Source: Yamagishiella unicocca
Lineage: Eukaryota; Chlorophyta; Chlorophyceae; Chlamydomonadales; Volvocaceae
Reading direction: 5' to 3'
Assembly (NCBI GenBank): GCA_003116995.1
Contig: BDSL01000190.1
Coordinates: 21,786-85,785, forward strand
Length of the DNA: 64,000 nucleotides
Shown: positions 9,497-19,026 of the stretch, in pieces
Numbering within the stretch: position 1 is the first letter of the stretch
Layout of the letters: every line of letters begins with the position of its first letter
Translations under genes and position numbers: made by a program
The notes under the pieces: model-generated
What the model was told of the DNA's origin: nothing
Databases searched by the model: none
Seen by the model: the letters and a program-made list of their open reading frames with translations, nothing else

Positions 9497-10117
9497 TCAA
9501 GTCTTGTAAGCTTTGGCATGTACCCATTTATTGCAGATCCATTTCTCTCCTTCTGATACGGGATTACCACCATGATACGCCTCATTGATGACAGTGTCGT
9601 TGTCGTCTGTCGACCAAAATACCGCAGCCTTTCCGGTTTGAGGTTTCACCGAGATATTGATTTTTGGAAAAACGGTTTCACCCCCCTTGAAATTATCGTT
9701 AAGATAAATGATGATCGTGATTCTGCGAGGACCTCCATTGGCATTCATGCGACTACACTCTTCGGGACCACCCTCACAACAATCATAATGCGGTGAAAAG
9801 AAGCCACCTTCTGGGTATCTCAGAACCTGCAAATCTTCTTGGTTCTGTGCAGGCAACCCTGTTAACTGGGTAGTCATGACCGTTATTTTCTTCACAAGAT
9901 CAGACATGGAATCGCTCAGCCATGCAGTATAGCTCTTGCGAGAATTGTTGTCAACCACATCGCTGGTTGCGCCATACACTTCGCTGCGATGCATTCCTGT
10001 TTTGTTTGCGAGTCGGATTATATCTTCGCACTCCTTTGCAGACAAGAAATTTGGAATTTCGTATAGTGTGTATGTCGGGCTGCCACGATGGATAATCTGA
10101 CACTGTTGGACTGACAT
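9497..10117 (-). CDS. Prolyl 4-hydroxylase (2-oxoglutarate/Fe(II) oxygenase)
   Basis: This 206-residue protein is the catalytic domain of a prolyl 4-hydroxylase. Iron ligands are His110 and Asp112 (SPHYD) and His182; Lys192 should bind 2-oxoglutarate. A typical GGETVFP segment stands at 145-151. The enzyme hydroxylates proline in collagen-like, Skp1-like or other peptides. No collagen-like substrate is encoded in the window. The F-box and RING genes further along make a Skp1-type target conceivable, but that is speculation. No signal peptide is obvious. ATG 10117 gives the expected length for the viral P4H family. Confidence 0.93.
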   Translation of the reverse strand: MSVQQCQIIHRGSPTYTLYEIPNFLSAKECEDIIRLANKTGMHRSEVYGATSDVVDNNSRKSYTAWLSDSMSDLVKKITVMTTQLTGLPAQNQEDLQVLRYPEGGFFSPHYDCCEGGPEECSRMNANGGPRRITIIIYLNDNFKGGETVFPKINISVKPQTGKAAVFWSTDDNDTVINEAYHGGNPVSEGEKWICNKWVHAKAYKT

Positions 10118-10256
10118 ATGTCCCAGTGGATCGATGTACTATTATTATTTAATATCCTGTTTTTAATGACAAATGACAAAAAGAAACACAACATCGTCAT
10201 TTTGATGATTGGTTGTTGGGAACATGAATTCGATGCAAATCAAAGTCGTCCTTGAA

Positions 10257-11693
10257 TCAAAAGAACCTCAATCGTTGTTTTGATTTTGTTTTCTTTTCTT
10301 CTGTTGGTTTTTGAGTTAGTTTTTGAGTTAGTTTTTGAGTTAGTTTTTGAGTTAGTTTTTGAGTTGGTTTTGGTTTTGGAGTTGGATATGGAAAGTTGAC
10401 ATTCAAAGTTAAACCATCGGGTCTCTTTTGTTGTGTTTCACTATGAGTTGGATAAAGTAGATCAAAATTAGGCATCCGTTTCCTTACCCTAGGAGGGGAA
10501 CTAGGAGGGGAATAAACTTCTTCTACATTAGGCATCCGTTTCCTTACCCTAGGAGGGGAACTAGGAGGGGAATAAACTTCTTCTACATTAGGCATCCGTT
10601 TCCTTACCCTAGGCGTTGGGAGGGTATCATGAATTTGATTTACATCTGATTGTTTTTGTTTGTTTTGTTGTTTATTTTGTATGTCATGTGTGAGAACACT
10701 AGATTTAGATGGAATAGAGTGTGGAGGAAGACTCCTATGAGATTCCTGAACTGGCGTTGTTGTATTATAAAACTTGCTCTCAGGAAGAAGTGAATTTAGA
10801 GAACTATAACTGTCCCGATGACCCTTTTGTTTGTTTTGTTGTTTATTTTGTATGTCATGTGTGAGAACACTAGATTTAGATGGAATAGAGTGTGGAGGAA
10901 GACTCCTATGAGATTCCTGAACTGGCGTTGTTGTATTATAAAACTTGCTCTCAGGAAGAAGTGAATTTAGAGAACTATAACTGTCCCGATGACCCATACT
11001 CATTCTGGCACTCATACTCATTCTGGTACTCATATTATTTCCGACACTTTGGTCCGTCGCTTTCGTAGTACCCCACTTGTTGCCAGGAAGGATTCGTTCT
11101 AGAGAACTATAAATGTCTTGTACAGAACCACGCTGACTCTTTCTGACACTCGTACTCTTTCTGACACTCGTACTCTTTCTGACACTCTGGTCCGGCGCTT
11201 TTGCAGTACCCCACTTGTTGCCAGGAAGGATTCGTTCTAGAGAACTATAAATGTCTTGTACAGAACCACGCTGACTCTTTCTGACACTCGTACTCCTTCT
11301 GACACTCTGGTCCGGCGCTTTTGCAGTATGCCTTTTGCTGGCAGGACGAATTTCATCTAGAGAAACCTCCTTAGTCTTTCTTATACTCTGGTTTTTTCTA
11401 TCCCAACGGTCATCAATCCGTTTTGGTTCTTGTTGTGTTTGTTTTTGTTTACTTTGTCCTTGCTGCCCTACGTCTTGTTCATTCAAGGCTCTTTGGTTCT
11501 TTTTGGTTCTTTGGTTGGTTCTTTGGTTCGTCAAGGTACCCCCATACGATTTACGACCATGTGTCCCTACTTTCTGTATGCTCCTCGTTCGCTTTGGTAC
11601 TAGTTTTTCTCTTATGGGACCGAGGGTTAGCATTGTACAATATATATTGTGGTCAAAAGATTTCACAAAGTGATCTCTACGGATCACAATCAT
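10257..11693 (-). CDS. Internally repetitive basic protein
   Basis: The 478-residue protein is almost entirely repeats. About 40-residue units containing RGSVQDIYSSLERILPGNKW occur twice; 57-residue units containing HRDSYSSLNSLLPESKFYN occur twice almost identically; 20-residue units RVRKRMPNVEEVYSPPSSPP occur three times; and KLTQ occurs four times at the C-terminus. It is rich in Ser, Lys, Gln and Pro and likely unstructured. The DNA copies are nearly identical, which indicates recent expansion. A shared core (Y-SSL--(I/L)LP--K) suggests all the central units descend from one motif. A second possible start is ATG 11633, just after a TATATAT stretch. The function is unknown. Confidence 0.7.
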   Translation of the reverse strand: MIVIRRDHFVKSFDHNIYCTMLTLGPIREKLVPKRTRSIQKVGTHGRKSYGGTLTNQRTNQRTKKNQRALNEQDVGQQGQSKQKQTQQEPKRIDDRWDRKNQSIRKTKEVSLDEIRPASKRHTAKAPDQSVRRSTSVRKSQRGSVQDIYSSLERILPGNKWGTAKAPDQSVRKSTSVRKSTSVRKSQRGSVQDIYSSLERILPGNKWGTTKATDQSVGNNMSTRMSMSARMSMGHRDSYSSLNSLLPESKFYNTTTPVQESHRSLPPHSIPSKSSVLTHDIQNKQQNKQKGHRDSYSSLNSLLPESKFYNTTTPVQESHRSLPPHSIPSKSSVLTHDIQNKQQNKQKQSDVNQIHDTLPTPRVRKRMPNVEEVYSPPSSPPRVRKRMPNVEEVYSPPSSPPRVRKRMPNFDLLYPTHSETQQKRPDGLTLNVNFPYPTPKPKPTQKLTQKLTQKLTQKLTQKPTEEKKTKSKQRLRFF

Positions 11694-12050
11694 TAATTCT
11701 CAGTGCCATCAATTAACAAATGGAAAAATGGGAAAAACGCTGACAAGGCTTCGTGGGCCTTCGACCATAACCTGGCCCCAGGGTATGTACGCAGCGTTTG
11801 TGGTTATTCAAGCAGAGATCTGGTGGGCGTGAAGCAGCACCAGCAGGGCAGGGATTGCAAGGGACCAGGATCGATGGATATTGGCCTTGACCATGGTGCA
11901 TGTTTTTCGAACAAAGCAGCAAAAAAAACAGCAGATATATATGATATCATGATATTGAAGGATTATGGAGCAATTATAGGTACAAAATGTTACCAAATAA
12001 TGCTTCCACTTCTGTAATATAATATTTTATCATATTGCTTCAGTAATAAT
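11694..12050. other. Intergenic stretch without clear gene
   Basis: Frames of 60-105 codons exist on both strands, but the plus frame (11703-12017) has no ATG until late and none looks like a protein. A TATAT-rich segment at about 11936-11955 and an AT-rich region up to 12050 probably hold the promoter of the helicase gene. No tRNA fold is apparent. Confidence 0.5.
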
Positions 12051-14864
12051 ATGAATACACCCGAGATATCACCAACGGAATGGCCTATGCAAGAACGTGT
12101 GCGCTTTTTGTCATGGCTCAAAGATACATTTGTGTACCCAGATGAAGATGAAGGAAAAGATGAAAGTGAAGAGATGGAAACCATGCGCACATTGTTCAAG
12201 CAACAACGCTTCGTGCGTGACTACCTCCAAGAGGCTAGTCCATACCGAGGTCTGTTGCTATACCATTCGTTAGGAGTGGGTAAAACGTGTGCTGCAATCG
12301 CTGCAGCCGAAGCCCTGCGACCATCTCGTCCGGGCAAGATTTTTGTCATGGTTACAAAGATGCTGCACGGGAACTTTGCAAGGGAGGTGCCATCGTGCAC
12401 ATCTCCACATCTCATGCGGAATCAGGCATGGCTCAAGGTGGATGCAGGAGACGTGAGGGCGAACACTATCTCAATCAAAATGACCGCGGCACTTATCAAG
12501 AAAAATGGAGGGGTATGGGTGCCATCCACCGATAATGGACAAGATTATGAAGAACTGGATGCGTCGTCTCAGTCTCAGATCGAAGCTCAAATCGACGCTG
12601 TCATATCAAAGACATTTAACTTCATGCATTACAATGGATTCACACAGAATTCTATCGCGTCATTCTTTGAGGGCAACCGGAACCCTTTCGATTCTTCTGT
12701 TGTCATCATTGATGAAGTACACAATTTCATATCACGGGTTGTCAACAAGAAGCTGTTAGTCCCAGTCTATGAAAAATTGCTTGATGCGAACAATTGCAAG
12801 ATCATCTTGCTTTCAGGAACACCCATCGTCAACCGTATAGCAGAACTTGCTTTCATTGTGAACCTTGTACAGGGTAGGACGATTATGCATGAGCTCAAAT
12901 TGAAACGGGAGACATCGCAGGAGGAGATTGAGGAGTTGCTTGGTGAGGGTGAGAATGTATCAAAATACATCAGACAACTCCAATACGACACCATTGAGCG
13001 TGCTATTCGAATCACGTTTCTCCCTACGGGATTCGAGAGTGTCCGTGCGCCGAATGGAAGTACGAGTATGGTAAGGAAGTCGTTGGACGCCATCGTTGAT
13101 GAATCTGACACGGATAACACGGATAATACAGGATCTGCCGAACCCATGGTCAAAATGGTCATGCGTGTTCTCGCGAGGCATAATCTCAATACCGTAGGGC
13201 ACAGACGACTAATCACACTCCCTCTACCCGATGACGTAGAGTCGTTTGATGCACATTTCATTGATGAAAGCAATGGGATGATACTAAACCCCATCCTCCT
13301 ACAGCGTCGCCTCATGGGTGCCATATCAACATATCGGCTTCAAAGCAAGGAGCTCTTTGCTTCTGTATCCGATATTGAGGTCGTACACGTTAGCATGAGC
13401 AACCTCCAATTCATGAAGTATACTCAGCTGCGACATGAGGAGCGAAAGCGTGAGCGAAATATAGTGCGCATGCAGCAGAGGGCGCGCGCGCAGGGACGCA
13501 GACAGCAGCAGGTTCTCGGTGACTCTGGATCATCCTCTGGTCAGGTATATCGTACATTTTCTCTAGCCGTGTGTATGTTTGTCTTCCCCGATGAGATACC
13601 CCGTCCATTCAAGTTCCAAATGAGGAGAAAACTCATAGATGCCGAAGAGGATGTGGGTGACAACCTTGACCAGGAGTACATTCGCGAGCTCACAGCGGCG
13701 GTTCAGCGTCTTAAGATAGAGATGCCGCAGTGCCTCCGCTTTGATCAGGACTTGATTCAGTACTCTCCAAAGTTCCACGCTCTAATGAAAAATCTGCAAG
13801 AACAGGAGGAGCTCTCCCTTCTGTACACACGCTTCAGGAAGGCAGAGGGTGTTACCCTCTTGACAGCTGTTCTCGATGCAAACGGTTGGAGTGAACTCAG
13901 GTTGACAAGAAAAGATGCCACATCCGGTTGGACATATGCCGGCGGTGCAAAAGCATCAGAAAATGATCGGAGGTATATCGTTCTACGTACGGAGGAAGAT
14001 CCAGAGTGCAATCGCCTATTGCTAAATATCTTTAACAATGAGATGTCAGAGCTCCCTCGGACAACTCGCGATAGCCTTATTATGCATCATGGCACGAACA
14101 TTAGTGTTCCATCTCAAGAACAATCTCAAGAACAATCTCAAGATCAAGAACAATCTCAAGATCAAGAACAATCTCAAGAACAATCTCAAGATCAAGAACA
14201 ATCTCTAGAACAACAGAAACAGAAAGAATCTCATACGCGTAAGCTAACAAATCTCCATGGGGAATTAGCAAGGGTGATAATCATCACTGCATCTGGAGCA
14301 GAAGGCATCTCCTTAAAGAACGTCCGACAAGTGCACATGCTAGAGAGTTTTTGGAATCACAATCGATTAGATCAGGTTATTGGACGAGCTGTACGTGCTA
14401 AGTCTCATATAGGACTTAGTGAAGAAGAACGAAAAGTAAAAGTGTACCTATACATTGCGAATCTAACAGACGCACAGCGCCAAGATAGAGACATCATGTT
14501 TCATGACAAGGGCCTCACATCCGATCAGTACGTCCATGGTGTGGCTATGAAGAAAAAAGCCTTGACGGATCAAGCACTCTACTTGATGAAGTCTGCATCT
14601 GTAGATTGCCGTGTACATGCGACATCCGATGAAGAAGAGAGCTCGTGTTTCAGCCTCCCCCAGAACCTCCCCGAAGATGGTATGTACCGCACGCTTTCCT
14701 TCCACGATGACCTTGATGATAGGCGCTATGCTAGACGGGTCTCCAAGCTCATTGTTGTCCAACGGGATGGTAACAAATTCTACATGGAAAAGGAATCTGG
14801 TAACCTCTATGATTATGACAAGCTGAAGAAGGATAACGAACTCGTACTAGTTGGTAAGGTTTGA
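12051..14864 (+). CDS. D6/D11-like superfamily II helicase (transcription ATPase)
   Basis: This 937-residue protein has the SF2 core: Walker A SLGVGKT (73-79), DEVH box (221-224), SGTPI (255-259) and motif VI QVIGRAVR (775-782), preceded by GAEGISLKNVRQVHMLE. The layout matches the poxvirus-type transcription ATPases found across the Nucleocytoviricota (NTPase I / early transcription factor subunit group), which act in early transcription initiation or termination. The N-terminal 60 residues are acidic. A Gln/Glu/Asp/Ser-rich tandem repeat (SQEQ/SQDQ units, DNA about 14112-14215) is inserted before the second helicase lobe's last motifs. Catalytic motifs are intact. Whether it is the D6-type or the D11-type cannot be fixed by eye. 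Confidence 0.9.
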   Translation: MNTPEISPTEWPMQERVRFLSWLKDTFVYPDEDEGKDESEEMETMRTLFKQQRFVRDYLQEASPYRGLLLYHSLGVGKTCAAIAAAEALRPSRPGKIFVMVTKMLHGNFAREVPSCTSPHLMRNQAWLKVDAGDVRANTISIKMTAALIKKNGGVWVPSTDNGQDYEELDASSQSQIEAQIDAVISKTFNFMHYNGFTQNSIASFFEGNRNPFDSSVVIIDEVHNFISRVVNKKLLVPVYEKLLDANNCKIILLSGTPIVNRIAELAFIVNLVQGRTIMHELKLKRETSQEEIEELLGEGENVSKYIRQLQYDTIERAIRITFLPTGFESVRAPNGSTSMVRKSLDAIVDESDTDNTDNTGSAEPMVKMVMRVLARHNLNTVGHRRLITLPLPDDVESFDAHFIDESNGMILNPILLQRRLMGAISTYRLQSKELFASVSDIEVVHVSMSNLQFMKYTQLRHEERKRERNIVRMQQRARAQGRRQQQVLGDSGSSSGQVYRTFSLAVCMFVFPDEIPRPFKFQMRRKLIDAEEDVGDNLDQEYIRELTAAVQRLKIEMPQCLRFDQDLIQYSPKFHALMKNLQEQEELSLLYTRFRKAEGVTLLTAVLDANGWSELRLTRKDATSGWTYAGGAKASENDRRYIVLRTEEDPECNRLLLNIFNNEMSELPRTTRDSLIMHHGTNISVPSQEQSQEQSQDQEQSQDQEQSQEQSQDQEQSLEQQKQKESHTRKLTNLHGELARVIIITASGAEGISLKNVRQVHMLESFWNHNRLDQVIGRAVRAKSHIGLSEEERKVKVYLYIANLTDAQRQDRDIMFHDKGLTSDQYVHGVAMKKKALTDQALYLMKSASVDCRVHATSDEEESSCFSLPQNLPEDGMYRTLSFHDDLDDRRYARRVSKLIVVQRDGNKFYMEKESGNLYDYDKLKKDNELVLVGKV

Positions 14865-14899
14865 TTATTGGTAAGGTTTGATTAAAGATTACAAATAAA

Positions 14900-15262
14900 T
14901 TACTCAAGGGCCCATATGTAGATTGGATCTCCTGCACGCAGTACTGAGCGTGAACGGCCAGCTGCCTTTACAGAGTAGGGAATCTCGCGAAGCCATGTAT
15001 AGCGTCCACCAAGCCTACTGAAATCGAGAGTAACCCTGACGCCTCTGAAGCATAGTGATGTGAACATGTCTTTAATAAGGTTCTTTGAGAAGTTGTCACA
15101 TGCGGCAAAGGTACTCTCAAATATTACAAGGACCTCTGTAACTCCATGCATGCTTAGAAGGTACGCAATGGAGCCAAAATCTTTAATGACACACTCAACC
15201 CTTTGGAGATTTGGAGCCTCATCTCCCATAGCCAACATATCCATGAGATCACCCTTCTTCAT
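14900..15262 (-). CDS. Small unknown protein
   Basis: This 120-residue protein starts at an ATG and has balanced composition, with a predicted alpha/beta pattern (hydrophobic stretches around 40-60). The motif TCAATTTTTT (AAAAAATTGA on its own strand) stands 112 bases upstream. Its 3' end faces the helicase gene, with a duplicated GGTAAGGTTTGATTA between them. No family is recognised. Confidence 0.55.
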   Translation of the reverse strand: MKKGDLMDMLAMGDEAPNLQRVECVIKDFGSIAYLLSMHGVTEVLVIFESTFAACDNFSKNLIKDMFTSLCFRGVRVTLDFSRLGGRYTWLREIPYSVKAAGRSRSVLRAGDPIYIWALE

Positions 15263-15373
15263 TTTTGCAACAACAGTAATGTAACCGTTACAACAATTAG
15301 CGCCCAGACACGAATCCGTCTCTCTATGTATTTGCGACTAGATACTCTAGATACTCATATACATCGACATAAT

Positions 15374-15383
15374 TCAATTTTTT
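15374..15383 (-). promoter_or_regulatory. AAAAAATTGA motif (minus strand)
   Basis: The sequence reads TCAATTTTTT on the plus strand and lies 112 bases before the start of the small gene ending at 15262. It has the same octamer as the other early-promoter-like sites in the window. Confidence 0.35.
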
Positions 15384-15424
15384 ACAACCGTATCATTGAT
15401 TGAACGTCGGCAAGTCAACATATC

Positions 15425-16435
15425 TCACATCGGCAGGGTTTTGAGGTAATGAATTTGACCACTGACCAGGGTGGCCATCTCTGCGCACAGAGACTTCTTC
15501 TCTTCCTCTACAATCGACTCGAGCTCAATCGCAATCAATTGCTTGTATTCTGACACAACTATGAAGTGAAGCACAAGAGTGGACATGATGGCCGTATCTC
15601 CACACTTCACACCGTGTGACAGGCTGTTGCGCCTGTTATCCTCAATCGACTCAGATCCGCACCGGATGGTTGCCAAAAGGTTCAACGTCTTCTCAAGGCT
15701 CTTTTTGTCGTGATCAGAAATTGCGAATCGAAGCTGGCAGAACAGGAGCTCTTCGACCCTCTTTTTTTTCCCGCCAGCAAGCATCATGGCTAGGAGCATA
15801 TCCACAACCGGCCACTGAACGTCTCGTGTCTTCTTGGAGATCAGGAAGATGTCCATGGCAGTTGTCACCCACATGTTGATGTACTGTGTGGAAGCTCCGA
15901 TACTGATCAGTCGCTCAATGATCTGTTTGACGAGCAGCAGATCGGTTTCGAAATATCGAATGGAATTGCCTAGCTCCTCCTGACCCGTGACATACGGGAG
16001 CAGCGTCTTAACGATGTCAAGAGAGCCCATGCGAGCAGCTGCCATGTATATGTAGTTCTTCAGGTTGTAGCAACTGGTGTGAGCGCACATAAGGCCCAGG
16101 AGGACAGTCTTGTTCGCCTCATGAAGCATGCGGTTGATAACACAATCCAGGAGGACGCGGTGGTGGTTGATGGGGTATATGCTGATACCGCTCGTCATCA
16201 GAGCCCATATCGCCTCTGCAATGATGTATGGACTTGTCTGGGAGCATATGATTTCGAAGATGTCGCTCCGCTTCTGGAGGCACACCTCCTTGAGGATGCT
16301 AGTGATTACCCCAGACGATATCATGCCCTTTCCTATGTGTGGCTGAATGTCTACAATATCACGGTATGTTTCGTTCAAGAATTGGTCGGAAATCATCTTA
16401 ATGGCATCTGTGGAAACAGCAGTGGATATCGCCAT
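15425..16435 (-). CDS. Helical-repeat (degenerate ankyrin-like) protein
   Basis: This 336-residue protein is mostly alpha-helical with spaced segments such as YMAAARMGSLDIVKTLLPYV, which resembles an ankyrin helix pair. Most other repeats are too divergent to count. It has no membrane segment and no F-box. The gene at 48693 has similar length and texture (an N-terminal AKAGNIKKVMEHL) and may be a distant family member. Ankyrin-type viral proteins usually bind host proteins, but no target can be inferred here. Confidence 0.65.
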   Translation of the reverse strand: MAISTAVSTDAIKMISDQFLNETYRDIVDIQPHIGKGMISSGVITSILKEVCLQKRSDIFEIICSQTSPYIIAEAIWALMTSGISIYPINHHRVLLDCVINRMLHEANKTVLLGLMCAHTSCYNLKNYIYMAAARMGSLDIVKTLLPYVTGQEELGNSIRYFETDLLLVKQIIERLISIGASTQYINMWVTTAMDIFLISKKTRDVQWPVVDMLLAMMLAGGKKKRVEELLFCQLRFAISDHDKKSLEKTLNLLATIRCGSESIEDNRRNSLSHGVKCGDTAIMSTLVLHFIVVSEYKQLIAIELESIVEEEKKSLCAEMATLVSGQIHYLKTLPM

Positions 16436-16559
16436 GGTTAACAGTGTTATTGTTGCAAGAGTATTCTTCTGCTCTTACAATACAATACAACGACGAGAAG
16501 ACTTCATTTTTTAAGGACTCTTTAAGGACTCTATAAATACGGTTTCAAACTAGCATTGT

Positions 16560-16630
16560 ACGACTATGTATACGACTACATGTACGACTATGTATACGAC
16601 TACATGTACGACTATGTACACGACTACACG
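16560..16630. repeat. TACGACTATG / TACGACTACA repeat
   Basis: About six 12-base units alternating TACGACTATGTA and TACGACTACATG follow a TATAAATAC sequence at 16535. A plus frame (16566-16928) runs through this and the next repeat, but half of it is repeat-encoded, so I do not call it a gene. Confidence 0.7.
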
Positions 16631-16775
16631 TAGAGCGCTGCACGTTATTATTAGTAATACTAAATCTAAAAAATCTAAAAAAATCTACCGTATTATCGTA
16701 AGTAACCGTGACCTCTCGTTCGTCTACAATTCCCATCGTGTACACGCTTGGTCTTGCATTAACAACCACCTTGCA

Positions 16776-16888
16776 TTAACAACCACTTTCACTTCCAGTC
16801 ATCGCAAAAGAGACTCATCTCGTGCTTCGGGATTAACAACCACTTTCACTTCCAGTCATCGCAAAAGAGACTCATCTCGTGCTTCGGG
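16776..16888. repeat. 57-base direct tandem duplication
   Basis: A unit beginning TTAACAACCACTTTCAC and ending GTGCTTCGGG occurs twice back to back with no visible differences. The second copy contains the stop codon of the LRR gene (16872-16874). The duplication therefore arose at the 3' end of that gene. Confidence 0.85.
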
Positions 16889-18350
16889 AAATCATATTCT
16901 CACACGCAAACGCCATTTGATTTGGTAGGGCATCGAAGGCAATGTGCACGTGACAAGCTCTCTCGTCAAACATGACAATGCGGATGTTTTTCAGAATTTG
17001 CTGCAGTTCATGCAGAGTCCAGTTAGACATGCCGGACCAGCCCTGCATCAACGAGATGCAGGCCATATCGGAGCACGCCAGATTCAAGGCGTCCTTGAAA
17101 TCGATGATATCTTTGCCGTACATCCACAGTCGCGAGATGCCGCTAAGGCTCGTCAGCGCATCACACACCCCAGGGTCCACCTCGTCATCCTTTTCCTCCC
17201 TGTCCGGGTCATCCTCATCCTCATCCTCATAGTCCTCGATCTTATCATCGTAAATGCGGACGTTCAGCTCTCCTGTGCTCAACAACGGTCGCATCAGCTC
17301 GGTATCTTCAAGGATGTGTATTGTACGCTCTTCACGGTACTCCGTTCTGGACAGGAGGAGCACTGGGTGCTTGTTCGAGATCCAATCATCGCCGCTGCTG
17401 AATTGGAGCGTACACTGCTTCAGCGACAGGAGCCGTTGCAGGCATGTTAGCGTCAGCGAAGCGACGACCAGTTTGCGCATCGACTGCGGCAGCCCCTCTG
17501 GTACACCCGTCATGTAGGGTGCCTCCAGGATCTCCAGCGCCGGCAGGAACGGAAACGGCTCGTCACCTGGAATGTGCAGTGCCGGAAAGCGGAGCGCTGT
17601 CAGGCCGGTCAATGCCGACAGGGCGCCCAGTTCAATGTAATCATGGCTGTCGTATGTGGCTAGGTCGTCATTTGCCGCGGTGCCGCCCAATACCAGGCTC
17701 GTCAGTCCAGTGAGCGGCGCCAGACGCTGGCATATGTCCGGGGGAATCCGGTTCCGGTTTGGTGACGGCCTCTTTACGAGCATCGCCTGCAGCTTCAGCA
17801 TGCTGAGGTTGTTGATAAGCCCGTTGAGCTCAATAAGCTTGTCGACATGTTCAGTTGTGATACCCTCGGAGAAGCATAGCGCAAGGCTCTGCAGATCCTG
17901 CATGGTGTTGCTGCCAGCGCTCAACACGCCTTTCAATGGCGCCAGTACGAGTTCCGCCTCATTGTCGATTTCGAGCGTGTGGAGCTTCTCCGTACACTGT
18001 AGGAAATATGTGATGACCTCCTGGTAGTCGCGACACAGCAGTGACGCGAGCAACGAGCCCGTCATCTTCAGGCCCTCCAGATGTATAGGTCTAGGTTCAC
18101 GATTGAGAAGCTTCTTCCAGATACCTGCACCGTCCTCCATGCGCAGCTCCAATCGCCTCGACCGGTCGATAAGCTGTAAAATGCGTTCGTAATCCTCATC
18201 GATGTGGATACCGTCTAAGACCACGGTACCTTTCCAGTTCGTGAGGAAGATGTCAAGACCATCCCTGTTGCTCTCGCGCACGGCTAGCTGCGCTTCTATA
18301 TCGAGCAAGGGCCAAGCACAGCCGACTACCGTCGCAAAATTGGGTGTCAT
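16872..18350 (-). CDS. Leucine-rich-repeat protein
   Basis: This 492-residue protein has irregular leucine-rich repeats from about residue 70 to 330, for example LAPLTGLTSLVLGG and LSALTGLTALRFPALHIPG, followed by an acidic stretch (EDEDEDDPDREEKDDE) near 385-400 and a shorter LRR-like end. There is no clear F-box or signal peptide. The gene is visibly richer in G+C than its neighbours, which could mean transfer from a host or different codon selection. Two AAAAATTGA motifs lie 62-83 bases upstream. LRR proteins bind other proteins; the partner is unknown. The last residues overlap a 57-base duplication. Confidence 0.8.
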   Translation of the reverse strand: MTPNFATVVGCAWPLLDIEAQLAVRESNRDGLDIFLTNWKGTVVLDGIHIDEDYERILQLIDRSRRLELRMEDGAGIWKKLLNREPRPIHLEGLKMTGSLLASLLCRDYQEVITYFLQCTEKLHTLEIDNEAELVLAPLKGVLSAGSNTMQDLQSLALCFSEGITTEHVDKLIELNGLINNLSMLKLQAMLVKRPSPNRNRIPPDICQRLAPLTGLTSLVLGGTAANDDLATYDSHDYIELGALSALTGLTALRFPALHIPGDEPFPFLPALEILEAPYMTGVPEGLPQSMRKLVVASLTLTCLQRLLSLKQCTLQFSSGDDWISNKHPVLLLSRTEYREERTIHILEDTELMRPLLSTGELNVRIYDDKIEDYEDEDEDDPDREEKDDEVDPGVCDALTSLSGISRLWMYGKDIIDFKDALNLACSDMACISLMQGWSGMSNWTLHELQQILKNIRIVMFDERACHVHIAFDALPNQMAFACENMISRSTR

Positions 18351-18412
18351 GTATGAGATTCTTCAATCTCAGGTTGTATCTCGAAGTTTATTGTTGAAGA
18401 CGGTATATTGAT

Positions 18413-18433
18413 TCAATTTTTGTTTCAATTTTT
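18413..18433 (-). promoter_or_regulatory. Double AAAAATTGA promoter-like motif
   Basis: TCAATTTTT occurs at 18413-18421 and again at 18425-18433 on the plus strand. Both read AAAAATTGA towards the LRR gene, whose ATG is 62 bases further. Two identical copies in tandem at a plausible promoter distance make chance less likely. Confidence 0.5.
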
Positions 18434-19026
18434 GTATTTAATAACAACGACCTAACGACCTAACGACCTAAAGATAAAGTAATGTAGTGAAGGCATCCAA
18501 AGAATGGTTGGCAAGGCACGTCCCGTGATTGTATATGGTTTTGAAATCATTTACGATGACCCCTAACATAAATGTAACGGCCCAATAACGGCCCAATAAC
18601 GGCCCAAATATACGAGTTGGGTGGGCTCTGATCTTTCGTTCGAAATTTGCACGCACGTGGTTGGCCATTATTGGCCATTATTGGCCAGTATTTTTGGCCA
18701 TTATTGGCCAGTATTTTTTATTTATCTCAATGTGACAATTATTGAGGCTTTCGAAAAGGAATTAAGTCATGTGTCAAACGTGGAATTTTCCTTGAACAAT
18801 ATCCGTGATATAACATTTCACCCAGGAACGATGTTTATGTCTCCAACCAACTATATCGGTTTCATGTACGACTATGTGTACGACATGTAAACACGGAACG
18901 CATATTAATCGCATGTTCTTTGTCTGTGGTTGGGCAGAGTACAACTACATCATCTTACGAAATCGACATAAAAACGTAGATGTTAGGGGATTATTGAAAC
19001 TGTTTTGATAGGCAATAATTTACAAA
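18434..19026. other. Intergenic region with GGCCCAATAAC and TTGGCCATTA repeats
   Basis: Short direct repeats (CGACCTAA x3 at 18447-18470, GGCCCAATAAC x3 near 18580-18607, TTGGCCATTA units at 18660-18715) dominate. A 66-codon minus frame with an ATG (18668 down to 18468) and an 89-codon plus frame without a proper ATG exist, but both run through the repeats and I cannot support either as a gene. Confidence 0.55.

Noticed and set aside
11703..12017. Possible 104-codon plus-strand gene upstream of the helicase
   Set aside because: It begins with GTG and its first ATG lies more than halfway in. The overlapping minus frames are equally long and none has protein-like composition.
12051..14864. Assigning the helicase to an animal poxvirus
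   Set aside because: The D6/D11-type helicase group is shared across the whole phylum. The surrounding genes (P4H, BTB, repeat solenoids, PolB intein) fit protist giant viruses instead.
16566..16928. 120-codon plus frame before the LRR gene end
   Set aside because: Half of it is encoded by a 12-base repeat and a 57-base duplication, and its end overlaps the LRR gene. I kept only the repeats.
18621..18890. 89-codon plus frame and 66-codon minus frame in the 18.4-19.0 kb spacer
   Set aside because: Both cross tandem repeats; the plus one lacks an ATG until its last 20 codons.
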